A stretch of 5,166 nt of DNA. Origin: Clostridiales bacterium UBA2658 (GTDB lineage: Bacteria; Bacillota; Clostridia; Oscillospirales; Oscillospiraceae). Positions 1 to 5,166 of this stretch are shown here, one piece after another (positions within the stretch are counted from its first letter, which is position 1; every line of letters begins with the position of its first letter). The stretch lies in contig DEMY01000073.1 in NCBI GenBank assembly GCA_002359425.1, forward strand, positions 11,776-16,941, written 5' to 3'. A model generated the notes under the pieces. It worked only from the letters and a program-made list of their open reading frames with translations, was not told where the DNA came from and made no database searches. Both the position numbers and the translations under genes were made by a program.

Positions 1-994
1 CCGCTACACCGAGGCGACCCTCATCCGCGCGATGGAGGAAAAAGGCATTGGCCGCCCGTCCACCTACGCGCCGACCATTTCGACCATCACAGACCGCGAA
101 TACGTTGTCAAAGAGGGCAAGTACCTGCGCCCGACCGTTTTGGGAGAGGTCGTCAACCAACTCATGGAGGACCGCTTCCCGGATATCGTCGATCTGCGCT
201 TTACCGCCCGCATGGAGGACTCTTTGGACAGCGTCGAGGCCGGAAAGCGCTACTGGAAGGACGTTCTGACAGACTTTTACGGCGGCTTCGATCAGGAGAT
301 GCAGGACGCCGAAAAGGCCCTCGAGGGTCAGCACATAAAAATTCCTGAGGAGCTGTCCGACGAATACTGCGACAAGTGCGGCAAGCAGATGGTTGTCAAG
401 ACCGGCCGCTTCGGGCGTTTTCTCGCGTGCCCCGGCTACCCGGAGTGCGACTTTACAAAGCCCATCGTCATCGAAATGCCCGGCAAGTGTCCAAAGTGCG
501 GCACCCGCATGCTCAAGCGCACCAGCAAAAAGGGCTACGCCTACTACGCCTGCGAGCGCAAGGAGTGCGGCTTTATGACATGGGATGTTCCGGTCAAGGA
601 CATCTGCCCCGGCTGCGGCAAGACGATGTTCAAGCTCTCCGGCAAGGGTAACAAAACGCCGTTTTGCGTGAATCCCGAGTGTCCGAGCTTTCTGCCCGAG
701 GATAAGCGCGGCTACCGCAAGAAGAAGACTGAAACGACGGACGGGCAGACGGACGAGAAGCCGTCCGCCGAGACTGCCGCGCCCGCCGAAGCTTCGGAAA
801 AGCCCGCCAAAAAGACGGCGGCGAAGTCCGCATCCGCCAAAAAGACAGCAACCGCAAAGAAACCGGCCGCGTCAAAGTCTACAGCGGCGAAAAAGACAAG
901 CGCCGCGAAAAAGCCCGCCGCGAAACCGGCTTCGGAAAAGAAACCAGCTGCGAAAAAGTCTTCCGCCAAAAAGACGGAAGCGAGCGAAGAATGA
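1..994 (+). CDS. topA: DNA topoisomerase I (type IA), C-terminal part, 5' truncated by window edge
   Basis: TopA relaxes negatively supercoiled DNA by passing one strand through a transient single-strand break. The reading frame is open from position 2 (330 codons visible), so the true start lies upstream; the N-terminal TOPRIM domain and the catalytic tyrosine are expected there and cannot be checked. The visible part opens with the conserved type IA segment RYTEATLIRAMEEKGIGRPS, followed by STYAPTI. Three C-terminal four-cysteine zinc ribbons follow: Cys codons at 368, 377, 428, 446; at 488, 497, 551, 566; and at 605, 614, 665, 680. All twelve cysteines are intact, which fits the Bacillota type of TopA. 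After the ribbons comes a long low-complexity Lys/Ala-rich tail to the stop (listed separately). The stop codon overlaps the trmFO start as ATGA, so the two genes are probably cotranscribed and translationally coupled. The identification is very secure. Confidence 0.97.
   Translation, partial: RYTEATLIRAMEEKGIGRPSTYAPTISTITDREYVVKEGKYLRPTVLGEVVNQLMEDRFPDIVDLRFTARMEDSLDSVEAGKRYWKDVLTDFYGGFDQEMQDAEKALEGQHIKIPEELSDEYCDKCGKQMVVKTGRFGRFLACPGYPECDFTKPIVIEMPGKCPKCGTRMLKRTSKKGYAYYACERKECGFMTWDVPVKDICPGCGKTMFKLSGKGNKTPFCVNPECPSFLPEDKRGYRKKKTETTDGQTDEKPSAETAAPAEASEKPAKKTAAKSASAKKTATAKKPAASKSTAAKKTSAAKKPAAKPASEKKPAAKKSSAKKTEASEE
722..991 (+). other. Lys/Ala-rich histone-H1-like C-terminal tail of TopA
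   Basis: About 90 codons after the last zinc ribbon encode a disordered-looking tail. The first part (to about 790) is acidic and polar, rich in Thr, Glu and Ala. The rest is made of short AKK-type units such as KKTAAKSASAKKTATAKKPA, with Lys, Ala, Ser, Thr and Pro nearly the only residues, ending in a short acidic EASEE. The DNA shows imperfect direct repeats: gccaaaaagac at 806-816, 836-846 and 965-975, and gcttcggaaaag at 791-802 and 929-940. Basic C-terminal tails are known on actinobacterial TopA, where they aid DNA binding and processivity; the same role here is inference. Such repeats can change length by slippage. Confidence 0.85.
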
Positions 995-2301
995 ACGAAA
1001 AAACTGTAACGGTCGTGGGCGCGGGCCTTGCTGGGAGCGAGGCCGCGTGGCAGCTCGCGGAGCGGGGCGTAAAAGTCCGGCTTTTGGAAATGAAGCCGGA
1101 GAAAATGACGCCTGCGCACGTTTCGCCGGGCTTTGCAGAGCTTGTGTGCTCAAATTCGCTCCGAAGCGACGAGCTAACGAACGCCGTCGGCCTTTTAAAA
1201 GAAGAATTACGTGTTTTGCACTCTCTCATCATGCGCTGCGCGGACGAAAACCGCGTTGCCGCCGGGGGCGCGCTCGCCGTTGACCGGGAGGGCTTTTCCG
1301 CAGCGGTCACGGAGCATATTAAAAACCACCCGAACATCGAGGTCGTTCCCGGAGAGGTCACGGAGATTCCGGACGGCGAGGTCATTATCGCCTCTGGCCC
1401 CCTCACAAGCGATGCCTTGGCAGCAAAAATCAACGCAATATGCGGAGATGTGCAGCCGCTGAACTTTTACGATGCCGCCGCGCCCATCGTGACGCTGGAG
1501 AGCGTCGATATGGAAAGCGCCTTTTACGCTTCACGCTACGACAAGGGTACGGCGGATTATGTAAACTGCCCGATGACGAAGGACGAGTACCTTGCTTTCT
1601 GGAAGGAGCTATGCGCCGCAAAGCAGGCCGAAGTCCACGGCTTTGACGACGGCGGCGTTTTCGAGGGCTGCATGCCGGTTGAGGTCATGGCACGCCGGGG
1701 CGAGGACACGCTGCGCTACGGGCCTTTAAAGCCTGTCGGCCTTGTCGATCCGCGCAATGGTAGAGAAAACTACGCCGTTGTGCAGCTTCGCCGGGACAAC
1801 GCGGTCGGAACGATTTACAACCTGGTCGGCTTTCAGACGCATCTGACGTTCCCCGAGCAGCGGCGCGTTTTTTCGATGATCCCGGCGCTCAAAGACGCAG
1901 AGTTTGTGCGCTACGGCGTCATGCACCGCAACACCTATCTCAATTCGCCGCAGCTTCTGGACCGGTATTATAGGCTCAAAGCAGAGCAGCGCATCCGCTT
2001 CGCGGGGCAGATGACGGGGGTCGAGGGCTATATCGAGTCCTGCGCGTCGGGTATGCTCGCGGGGCTGGAGGCGGCGGCAAGGCTGCAAGGGGAAGCACCG
2101 TTTGATTTTCCGCGTGAGACTGCGATCGGCGCGCTCGCTTTGTATGTCTCTGAAAGCTCAGTGGCGAGCTTCCAGCCGATGAACGTCAATTTCGGCATCA
2201 TTTCGCCGCTCGATAAAAAAATACGCGGCAAAAGAGAAAAAAACGCCGCGATCTCAGAAAGAGCGCTCGGCATTGTGCGTCAGCTTTCCGAAGGGAGGTA
2301 A
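991..2301 (+). CDS. trmFO: Methylenetetrahydrofolate--tRNA-(uracil-5-)-methyltransferase TrmFO
   Basis: TrmFO makes 5-methyluridine at position 54 of the tRNA T-loop, using methylenetetrahydrofolate as carbon donor and FAD as cofactor; it is the folate-dependent alternative to SAM-dependent TrmA. The 436-residue product has the usual family length. The N-terminal FAD-binding loop GAGLAGSE is at residues 10-17. The motif LVCSNSLRSDEL follows, with Cys53, and FEGCMPVEVMARRG contains Cys227; these match the two functionally important cysteines of the Bacillus subtilis enzyme (Cys53 and Cys226). The C-terminal FQPMNVNFG block is also present. The ATG at 991 is chosen because it gives the FAD loop its normal N-terminal position and forms the ATGA overlap with topA. 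Only a weak GGAAG (975-979) lies upstream, which suggests translation is coupled to topA. The gene was formerly called gid; it should not be confused with the paralogous wobble-modification protein MnmG (GidA), which is longer. Confidence 0.97.
   Translation: MNEKTVTVVGAGLAGSEAAWQLAERGVKVRLLEMKPEKMTPAHVSPGFAELVCSNSLRSDELTNAVGLLKEELRVLHSLIMRCADENRVAAGGALAVDREGFSAAVTEHIKNHPNIEVVPGEVTEIPDGEVIIASGPLTSDALAAKINAICGDVQPLNFYDAAAPIVTLESVDMESAFYASRYDKGTADYVNCPMTKDEYLAFWKELCAAKQAEVHGFDDGGVFEGCMPVEVMARRGEDTLRYGPLKPVGLVDPRNGRENYAVVQLRRDNAVGTIYNLVGFQTHLTFPEQRRVFSMIPALKDAEFVRYGVMHRNTYLNSPQLLDRYYRLKAEQRIRFAGQMTGVEGYIESCASGMLAGLEAAARLQGEAPFDFPRETAIGALALYVSESSVASFQPMNVNFGIISPLDKKIRGKREKNAAISERALGIVRQLSEGR
2291..2298 (+). 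promoter_or_regulatory. Strong ribosome binding site of plsX
   Basis: AAGGGAGG lies 7 nt before the ATG at 2306. It sits within the last codons of trmFO (encoding Glu-Gly-Arg), and the trmFO stop TAA (2299-2301) falls in the spacer. The site fixes the plsX start at 2306 and argues against the in-frame TTG at 2273, which would lie upstream of this Shine-Dalgarno sequence. Confidence 0.85.
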
Positions 2302-2305
2302 CAGG

Positions 2306-3331
2306 ATGAAGATAATCGTAGATGCGATGGGTGGCGACAACGCTCCCGAAGCCGTCGTCGAGGGCGCTGTGATGGCCGTCAAGGAACGCGGCGTGGATGT
2401 CGTTCTCGTCGGCAGGCAGGACGCTATTGAAAAGCTTTTGAAAAAAGCGGGCGCGGAGGCGCTGCGAGATCGAATTTCAATTATAAACGCCGAAGAGGTC
2501 GTCGATATGGAGGACGATCCGACCACCGTTTTGCGCGCGAAGAAAAACTCCTCCATGGCCGTCGCGCTGAATTTGCTCAAGAACGGCGGCGGAGACGCCT
2601 GCATTTCCGCCGGTAGCACCGGGGCGCTTTTAACAGGCGCGACGCTCATCGTAAAGCGCGTTCGCGGCATCCGACGGGCGGCAATGGCGCCGGTCATGCC
2701 GAACGGCAACAAGGGTGCGTTACTCATCGACTGCGGCGCGAATGTCGAATGCACGTCCGAATACCTCCTGCAATTCGCGTATATGGGCTCGTTTTACGCA
2801 AAGAATATACTGGGCGTAGTAAATCCGCGCGTGGCGCTTTTAAACGTCGGTGCGGAGGACACGAAGGGCGGCGAGATACAGAAGGAAGCCTTCGCCGTTT
2901 TAAAACAGGCCGGGGACGAGGGCCACATCAATTTCATCGGCAACATAGAGGCCAAGGACGCCTTTTTCGATGCCGCAGAGGTCGTTGTGACGGACGGGTT
3001 CACCGGCAACGTCATGCTCAAGACCATCGAGGGCACGGCGAAATTCCTGATGACGAACCTGAAGGACTCCTTTATGTCGAGCGGCAAGACCAAAATTGCC
3101 GCGCTTCTTATGAAGGACAGGCTGGAGGATCTTAAAAAGGTGCTCGACCCGTCCGAGGTCGGCGGCACCGCGATGCTTGGCATCTCAAAACCCGTCATCA
3201 AGGCTCACGGCTCGTCGGACGCGCGCGCCATCAAAAACGCCATCGGACAGGCGGTTCAATTCGTGGACGCGGGCGTTACGGAGGAGATCATAAAAAACAT
3301 TGATTTCATGACGATTGCAAAAGAGACTTGA
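2306..3331 (+). CDS. plsX: Phosphate acyltransferase PlsX (acyl-ACP:phosphate transacylase)
   Basis: PlsX converts acyl-ACP and inorganic phosphate into acyl-phosphate, which the membrane enzyme PlsY uses to acylate glycerol-3-phosphate; this is the first step of phospholipid synthesis in most Gram-positive bacteria. PlsX is a soluble protein that associates peripherally with the membrane. The 341-residue product is close to the family norm. It begins with the hallmark MKIIVDAMGGDNAPE. Further conserved blocks are ISAGSTGALLTGA (about residues 100-112), LLIDCGANVE, LLNVGAED, FIGNIEAKD (around residue 212), VTDGFTGNVMLKTIEGTA and, near the C-terminus, AHGSSDARAIKNAI. The start at 2306 follows a strong Shine-Dalgarno sequence. 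The gene lies 4 nt after trmFO and is followed by acpP, whose product is the carrier PlsX takes acyl groups from. The stop codon TGA (3329-3331) is embedded in the -35 box of the acpP promoter. fabD and fabG, which separate plsX from acpA in B. subtilis, are absent here. Confidence 0.97.
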   Translation: MKIIVDAMGGDNAPEAVVEGAVMAVKERGVDVVLVGRQDAIEKLLKKAGAEALRDRISIINAEEVVDMEDDPTTVLRAKKNSSMAVALNLLKNGGGDACISAGSTGALLTGATLIVKRVRGIRRAAMAPVMPNGNKGALLIDCGANVECTSEYLLQFAYMGSFYAKNILGVVNPRVALLNVGAEDTKGGEIQKEAFAVLKQAGDEGHINFIGNIEAKDAFFDAAEVVVTDGFTGNVMLKTIEGTAKFLMTNLKDSFMSSGKTKIAALLMKDRLEDLKKVLDPSEVGGTAMLGISKPVIKAHGSSDARAIKNAIGQAVQFVDAGVTEEIIKNIDFMTIAKET

Positions 3332-3356
3332 CAAGTCGTTACTATATGAATATTAT
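3328..3356 (+). promoter_or_regulatory. Predicted sigma-A/sigma-70 type promoter for acpP-rnc
   Basis: A perfect -35 box TTGACA (3328-3333) and a five-of-six -10 box TATTAT (3351-3356) are separated by exactly 17 nt. The -35 box overlaps the last three codon positions of plsX, including its TGA stop. Transcription would start near 3362-3364, leaving a leader of about 65 nt before the acpP ATG. The spacer and -10 region are AT-rich against a GC-rich background, as expected for a real promoter. This is a sequence match only; no start site has been measured. Confidence 0.75.
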
Positions 3357-3372
3357 CATCTTTAGCAAACAT

Positions 3373-3406
3373 AAACAGCAGCGCGCGCAGAGCGCGGCGA
3401 CTGTTT
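3373..3406 (+). other. Imperfect hairpin in the acpP leader
   Basis: AAACAG (3373-3378) pairs with CTGTTT (3401-3406). Inside, CGCGC (3384-3388) pairs with GCGCG (3392-3396) across a 3-nt AGA loop, with two more G-C pairs (3382-3383 with 3398-3399) and small internal bulges. The predicted structure begins about 10 nt after the inferred transcription start and ends 8 nt before the acpP Shine-Dalgarno sequence. It could stabilise the 5' end of the acpP message or partly terminate readthrough from plsX. The downstream tract (TTTGAATT) is too poor in U for a classical intrinsic terminator. Function is inference. Confidence 0.45.
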
Positions 3407-3414
3407 GAATTAAT

Positions 3415-3420
3415 GGAGAT
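3415..3420 (+). promoter_or_regulatory. Ribosome binding site of acpP
   Basis: GGAGAT lies 8 nt before the acpP ATG at 3429. It is a good Shine-Dalgarno match at normal spacing, in an AT-rich stretch likely to be unstructured, and it supports 3429 as the start. Confidence 0.75.
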
Positions 3421-3428
3421 GTATCATT

Positions 3429-3665
3429 ATGGTATTTGAAAGAATTCAAAAGTTGATCTGCGAGCAGTTTCTCGTAGAGCCGGAGACTGTCACGTTGGAA
3501 ACCACCTTTGTGGACGATCTCGGTGCGGACTCGCTGGACGTTGTCGAACTCACGATGGCGCTCGAAGAGGAGTTCTCTCTGCCCGAAATTTCGGACGACG
3601 AGCTTAAGAAGATCGCGACCGTCGGCGATCTTGTCGATTACGTCAGCCGCTTTGTCCAAGACTGA
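3429..3665 (+). CDS. acpP: Acyl carrier protein
   Basis: This small acidic cytoplasmic protein carries growing acyl chains on a phosphopantetheine arm through fatty acid synthesis and hands them to PlsX and other acyltransferases. The 78-residue product has the normal length for ACP. The attachment motif DLGADSLDVVEL is present, with the modified serine at residue 35. The following recognition helix (VVELTMALEEEF) and the acidic ISDDELKKIATVGDLVDYV C-terminal half are typical of a dedicated fatty-acid-synthesis ACP, as opposed to a polyketide or D-alanyl carrier protein. The position between plsX and rnc supports the housekeeping role. A strong promoter and ribosome binding site lie just upstream, consistent with the high abundance of ACP in cells. 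The rnc gene follows after 33 nt. Confidence 0.97.
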   Translation: MVFERIQKLICEQFLVEPETVTLETTFVDDLGADSLDVVELTMALEEEFSLPEISDDELKKIATVGDLVDYVSRFVQD

Positions 3666-3683
3666 GCGGAAAAGCGATTGCGG

Positions 3684-3692
3684 AAAGGGGGG
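3684..3692 (+). promoter_or_regulatory. Ribosome binding site of rnc
   Basis: AAAGGGGGG lies 6 nt before the ATG at 3699. It decides the start: an in-frame TTG at 3678 would add seven residues but lies upstream of this site and has no site of its own. The 33-nt gap also contains the 7-bp direct repeat gcggaaa at 3666-3672 and 3680-3686, with no clear role. Confidence 0.7.
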
Positions 3693-3698
3693 CGCATC

Positions 3699-4376
3699 AT
3701 GGAGGAACTGGAAAAGAAGCTTGGTTATTCGTTTCAGGATCGGGCGCTCCTTGAAACGGCCCTGAACCACAGCTCTTACGCGAACGAGAACCGCGCGGCG
3801 GGGCTTGAGAGCAACGAACGTCTGGAATTTCTGGGCGACTCCGTTTTGGGCCAGATCGTGGCGAGCTATCTTTTTTTGACCTATCCGAAAATGCCGGAGG
3901 GGCAGATGACGCGTCTGCGCGCAGAGCTTGTCTGCGAGCAAAGTCTGCACGCTGTTGCGCAAAAACTCGAGCTGGGCCGCTACATAAAGCTCGGCAGGGG
4001 CGAGGAGCACACCGGCGGCCGCCAGCGCGAATCCATTTTGGCGGACGCTGTGGAGGCGGTTATTGCCGCAATGTACCTCGACGGTGGTATTGCGGTCTCA
4101 AAGCGCTTTATCGACGCCTATATTCTTTCTGGCTTTGAGGCGGAGGATATCCATACGGTTACGGACTACAAGACGGCCCTGCAGGAGCACATCCAGCGCA
4201 AGTCCGGGCAGACGCTCGCCTACGAGCTTGTTTCCGAGTCCGGCCCGGATCACCGCAAAACCTTCACGATGCGCGTCGCGCTAAACGACAGCCCCATCGG
4301 CGAGGGCAGCGGCAGAACCAAAAAGGAAGCGGAGCAAAACGCCGCCAAGGCGGGCCTCAAGGCGCTTCCGGAATGA
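3699..4376 (+). CDS. rnc: Ribonuclease III
   Basis: RNase III cleaves double-stranded RNA, processing the rRNA precursor and some mRNAs and antisense duplexes; it acts as a homodimer with magnesium. The 225-residue product has the usual bacterial length and both domains. The nuclease domain (about residues 1-145) has the signature NERLEFLGDSVL (39-50). The acidic active-site residues Glu40, Glu43, Asp47, Glu67, Asp116 and Glu119 correspond to those known from the E. coli enzyme. The double-stranded RNA binding domain (about 155-224) contains GPDHRKTF and the C-terminal TKKEAEQNAAKAGL helix, whose lysines contact RNA. Nothing essential is missing. The gene lies 33 nt after acpP, as in many Bacillota, and probably shares its promoter. 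Its stop overlaps the next gene's start as ATGA. Confidence 0.97.
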   Translation: MEELEKKLGYSFQDRALLETALNHSSYANENRAAGLESNERLEFLGDSVLGQIVASYLFLTYPKMPEGQMTRLRAELVCEQSLHAVAQKLELGRYIKLGRGEEHTGGRQRESILADAVEAVIAAMYLDGGIAVSKRFIDAYILSGFEAEDIHTVTDYKTALQEHIQRKSGQTLAYELVSESGPDHRKTFTMRVALNDSPIGEGSGRTKKEAEQNAAKAGLKALPE

Positions 4377-5166
4377 CGGCAAAGCGCGCGATTATTCCGG
4401 TTTTCGTCCCGCATCTCGGTTGCCCTGCAAACTGCGTTTTCTGCGATCAGCACAAGATTTCCGGCAGCGTCGCGACCGCGACCAAGGAGACGGTCGAGCG
4501 GGCGCTGCGGGACGGCCTTGCGAAAATCCCTGCAAATACAGAGACCCAACTGGCGTTTTACGGCGGCAGTTTTACGGCAATACCCGTCGAAGAGCAGGAA
4601 TTGCTCCTCGGCGCGGCCTTGCCGTTTTTGCGTTCCGGGCAGCTTTCGTCCCTGCGCCTGTCAACGAGACCGGACGCGGTGGATGAAGAAACGCTCGAAC
4701 GGCTCAAAAGCTATGGTGTTCAAACAATTGAGCTTGGCGCGCAGTCAATGGATGACGAGGTTCTGCGCCGCTCCGGCAGGGGACACACCGCCGCGCAGAC
4801 AGAGGCGGCGGCAAGGCTTGTGAAAGACGCGGGCTTCGCGCTCATTTTGCAGATGATGACAGGCCTTCCCGGCGACACAAAGCAACGGAGCGCTGAAACG
4901 GCAAAGCGCATCATTTCTCTTGCCCCTTCCGGCGCACGCGTTTATCCGACTGTGATCGTTGCGGGGACACCCTTGGAAACGCTCTGGCGGCACGGGGACT
5001 ATCGGGAGCACACAGTCGAAGAGGCCGTTGACTGGTGCGCCGCAATCGTCCCGCTTTTTGAAGCGGCAAACATCCCAATCATCCGGCTCGGTCTGAACCC
5101 GACGGAGGACCTCTCCGGGGGCCAAGCGCTTGCCGGGGCCTATCATCCCGCGTTCGGCGAGCTTGT
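4373..5166 (+). CDS. Elp3-like radical SAM protein, 3' truncated by window edge
   Basis: The frame opened by the ATG at 4373 stays open to the window end: 264 complete codons and no stop. The N-terminus has the radical SAM iron-sulfur motif CxxxCxxC at Cys17, Cys21 and Cys24, in the context HLGCPANCVFCDQ. Further motifs of the Elp3-like branch are FYGGSFTAI (62-70), STRPDAV (97-103), ELGAQSMDDEVL (120-131) followed by SGRGHT, and QMMTGLPGD (160-168). Near the edge, GLNPTEDLSGG and GAYHPAFGELV fit the radical SAM C-terminal region. The enzyme should cleave S-adenosylmethionine reductively; its substrate is unknown. True Elp3 modifies wobble uridine of tRNA and has an added GNAT acetyltransferase domain; whether one follows here cannot be seen, but proteins in this gene position are usually short and lack it. 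The ATGA overlap with rnc and only a weak AAGG (4359-4362) suggest translational coupling. In many Clostridia smc comes next. Family is secure, function is not. Confidence 0.9.
   Translation, partial: MTAKRAIIPVFVPHLGCPANCVFCDQHKISGSVATATKETVERALRDGLAKIPANTETQLAFYGGSFTAIPVEEQELLLGAALPFLRSGQLSSLRLSTRPDAVDEETLERLKSYGVQTIELGAQSMDDEVLRRSGRGHTAAQTEAAARLVKDAGFALILQMMTGLPGDTKQRSAETAKRIISLAPSGARVYPTVIVAGTPLETLWRHGDYREHTVEEAVDWCAAIVPLFEAANIPIIRLGLNPTEDLSGGQALAGAYHPAFGEL

Noticed and set aside
712..1433. Long - strand open frames opposite the TopA tail and the start of trmFO
   Set aside because: They mirror the repetitive Lys/Ala codons and GC-rich trmFO; products are low-complexity Ala/Phe- or Ser/Arg-rich with no recognisable domain.
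2273..2305. TTG at 2273 as an upstream start of plsX
   Set aside because: The strong AAGGGAGG site lies between it and the ATG at 2306, and PlsX proteins begin with the MKIIVDAMGGD motif.
3346..3408. A 20-codon open frame (MNIIIFSKHKQ...) in the plsX-acpP gap, a possible leader peptide
   Set aside because: Its ATG lies upstream of the inferred transcription start and has no Shine-Dalgarno sequence, so it would not be translated from the acpP promoter transcript.
3357..3428. Intrinsic terminator after plsX or a FapR/FabT operator in the gap
   Set aside because: The hairpin has no U-run after it, and no clear palindrome of either operator type is present; a TTTGAATT stretch alone is too weak.
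3413..3439. An eight-codon frame starting at ATG 3413 and overlapping the acpP start
   Set aside because: It has no ribosome binding site of its own and contains the acpP site; most likely chance in AT-rich sequence.
3678..3698. TTG at 3678 as an upstream start of rnc
   Set aside because: The G-rich Shine-Dalgarno sequence lies downstream of it, directly before the ATG at 3699, and the shorter form has the usual family length.
3342..4010. A 222-codon open frame on the - strand across acpP and the first half of rnc
   Set aside because: It is antisense to two well-conserved genes, resembles no family I know, and its length is explained by the GC-rich codon pattern of the + strand genes.
4420..4823. 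Two + strand open frames (4420-4686 and 4518-4823) after rnc
   Set aside because: They are out-of-frame shadows of the radical SAM gene, whose frame is open from 4373 to the window edge and carries clear family motifs.

Overview
The window is an ordinary-looking bacterial housekeeping block, moderately GC-rich, with every supported gene on the + strand and almost no non-coding DNA. In order it holds the 3' part of topA (DNA topoisomerase I), trmFO (folate-dependent tRNA m5U54 methyltransferase), plsX (phosphate acyltransferase), acpP (acyl carrier protein), rnc (RNase III) and the first 264 codons of an Elp3-like radical SAM protein that runs off the right edge.

Gene content and order point to Bacillota, most likely a GC-rich clostridial lineage such as Oscillospirales. 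Three things support this: trmFO (not trmA) directly after topA, the plsX-acpP-rnc core typical of Bacillota, and the Elp3-like radical SAM gene after rnc, where many Clostridia carry it before smc and ftsY. The taxonomic placement is inference from gene order and composition; no rRNA is present.

Layout. Positions 1-2301: topA and trmFO, joined by an ATGA stop/start overlap. Positions 2306-3331: plsX, 4 nt after the trmFO stop, with a strong Shine-Dalgarno sequence inside the last trmFO codons. Positions 3332-3428: the only real intergenic gap (97 nt, AT-rich at its start). It carries a near-consensus sigma-A type promoter whose -35 box overlaps the plsX stop codon, then an imperfect GC-rich hairpin in the acpP leader. 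Positions 3429-4376: acpP and rnc, 33 nt apart. Positions 4373-5166: the radical SAM gene, again joined by an ATGA overlap.

Functionally the block mixes DNA topology (TopA), tRNA modification (TrmFO, probably the Elp3-like enzyme), phospholipid and fatty acid synthesis (PlsX takes acyl groups from acyl-ACP, and AcpP is that carrier) and RNA processing (RNase III). The internal promoter would let acpP, whose product is needed in large amounts, be transcribed above the level of the upstream genes.

I found no mobile element, CRISPR array, tRNA, rRNA, riboswitch or defence system, and no convincing undescribed system. The points most worth a second look are the histone-H1-like tail on TopA, the acpP promoter and leader, and the Elp3-like gene coupled to rnc.
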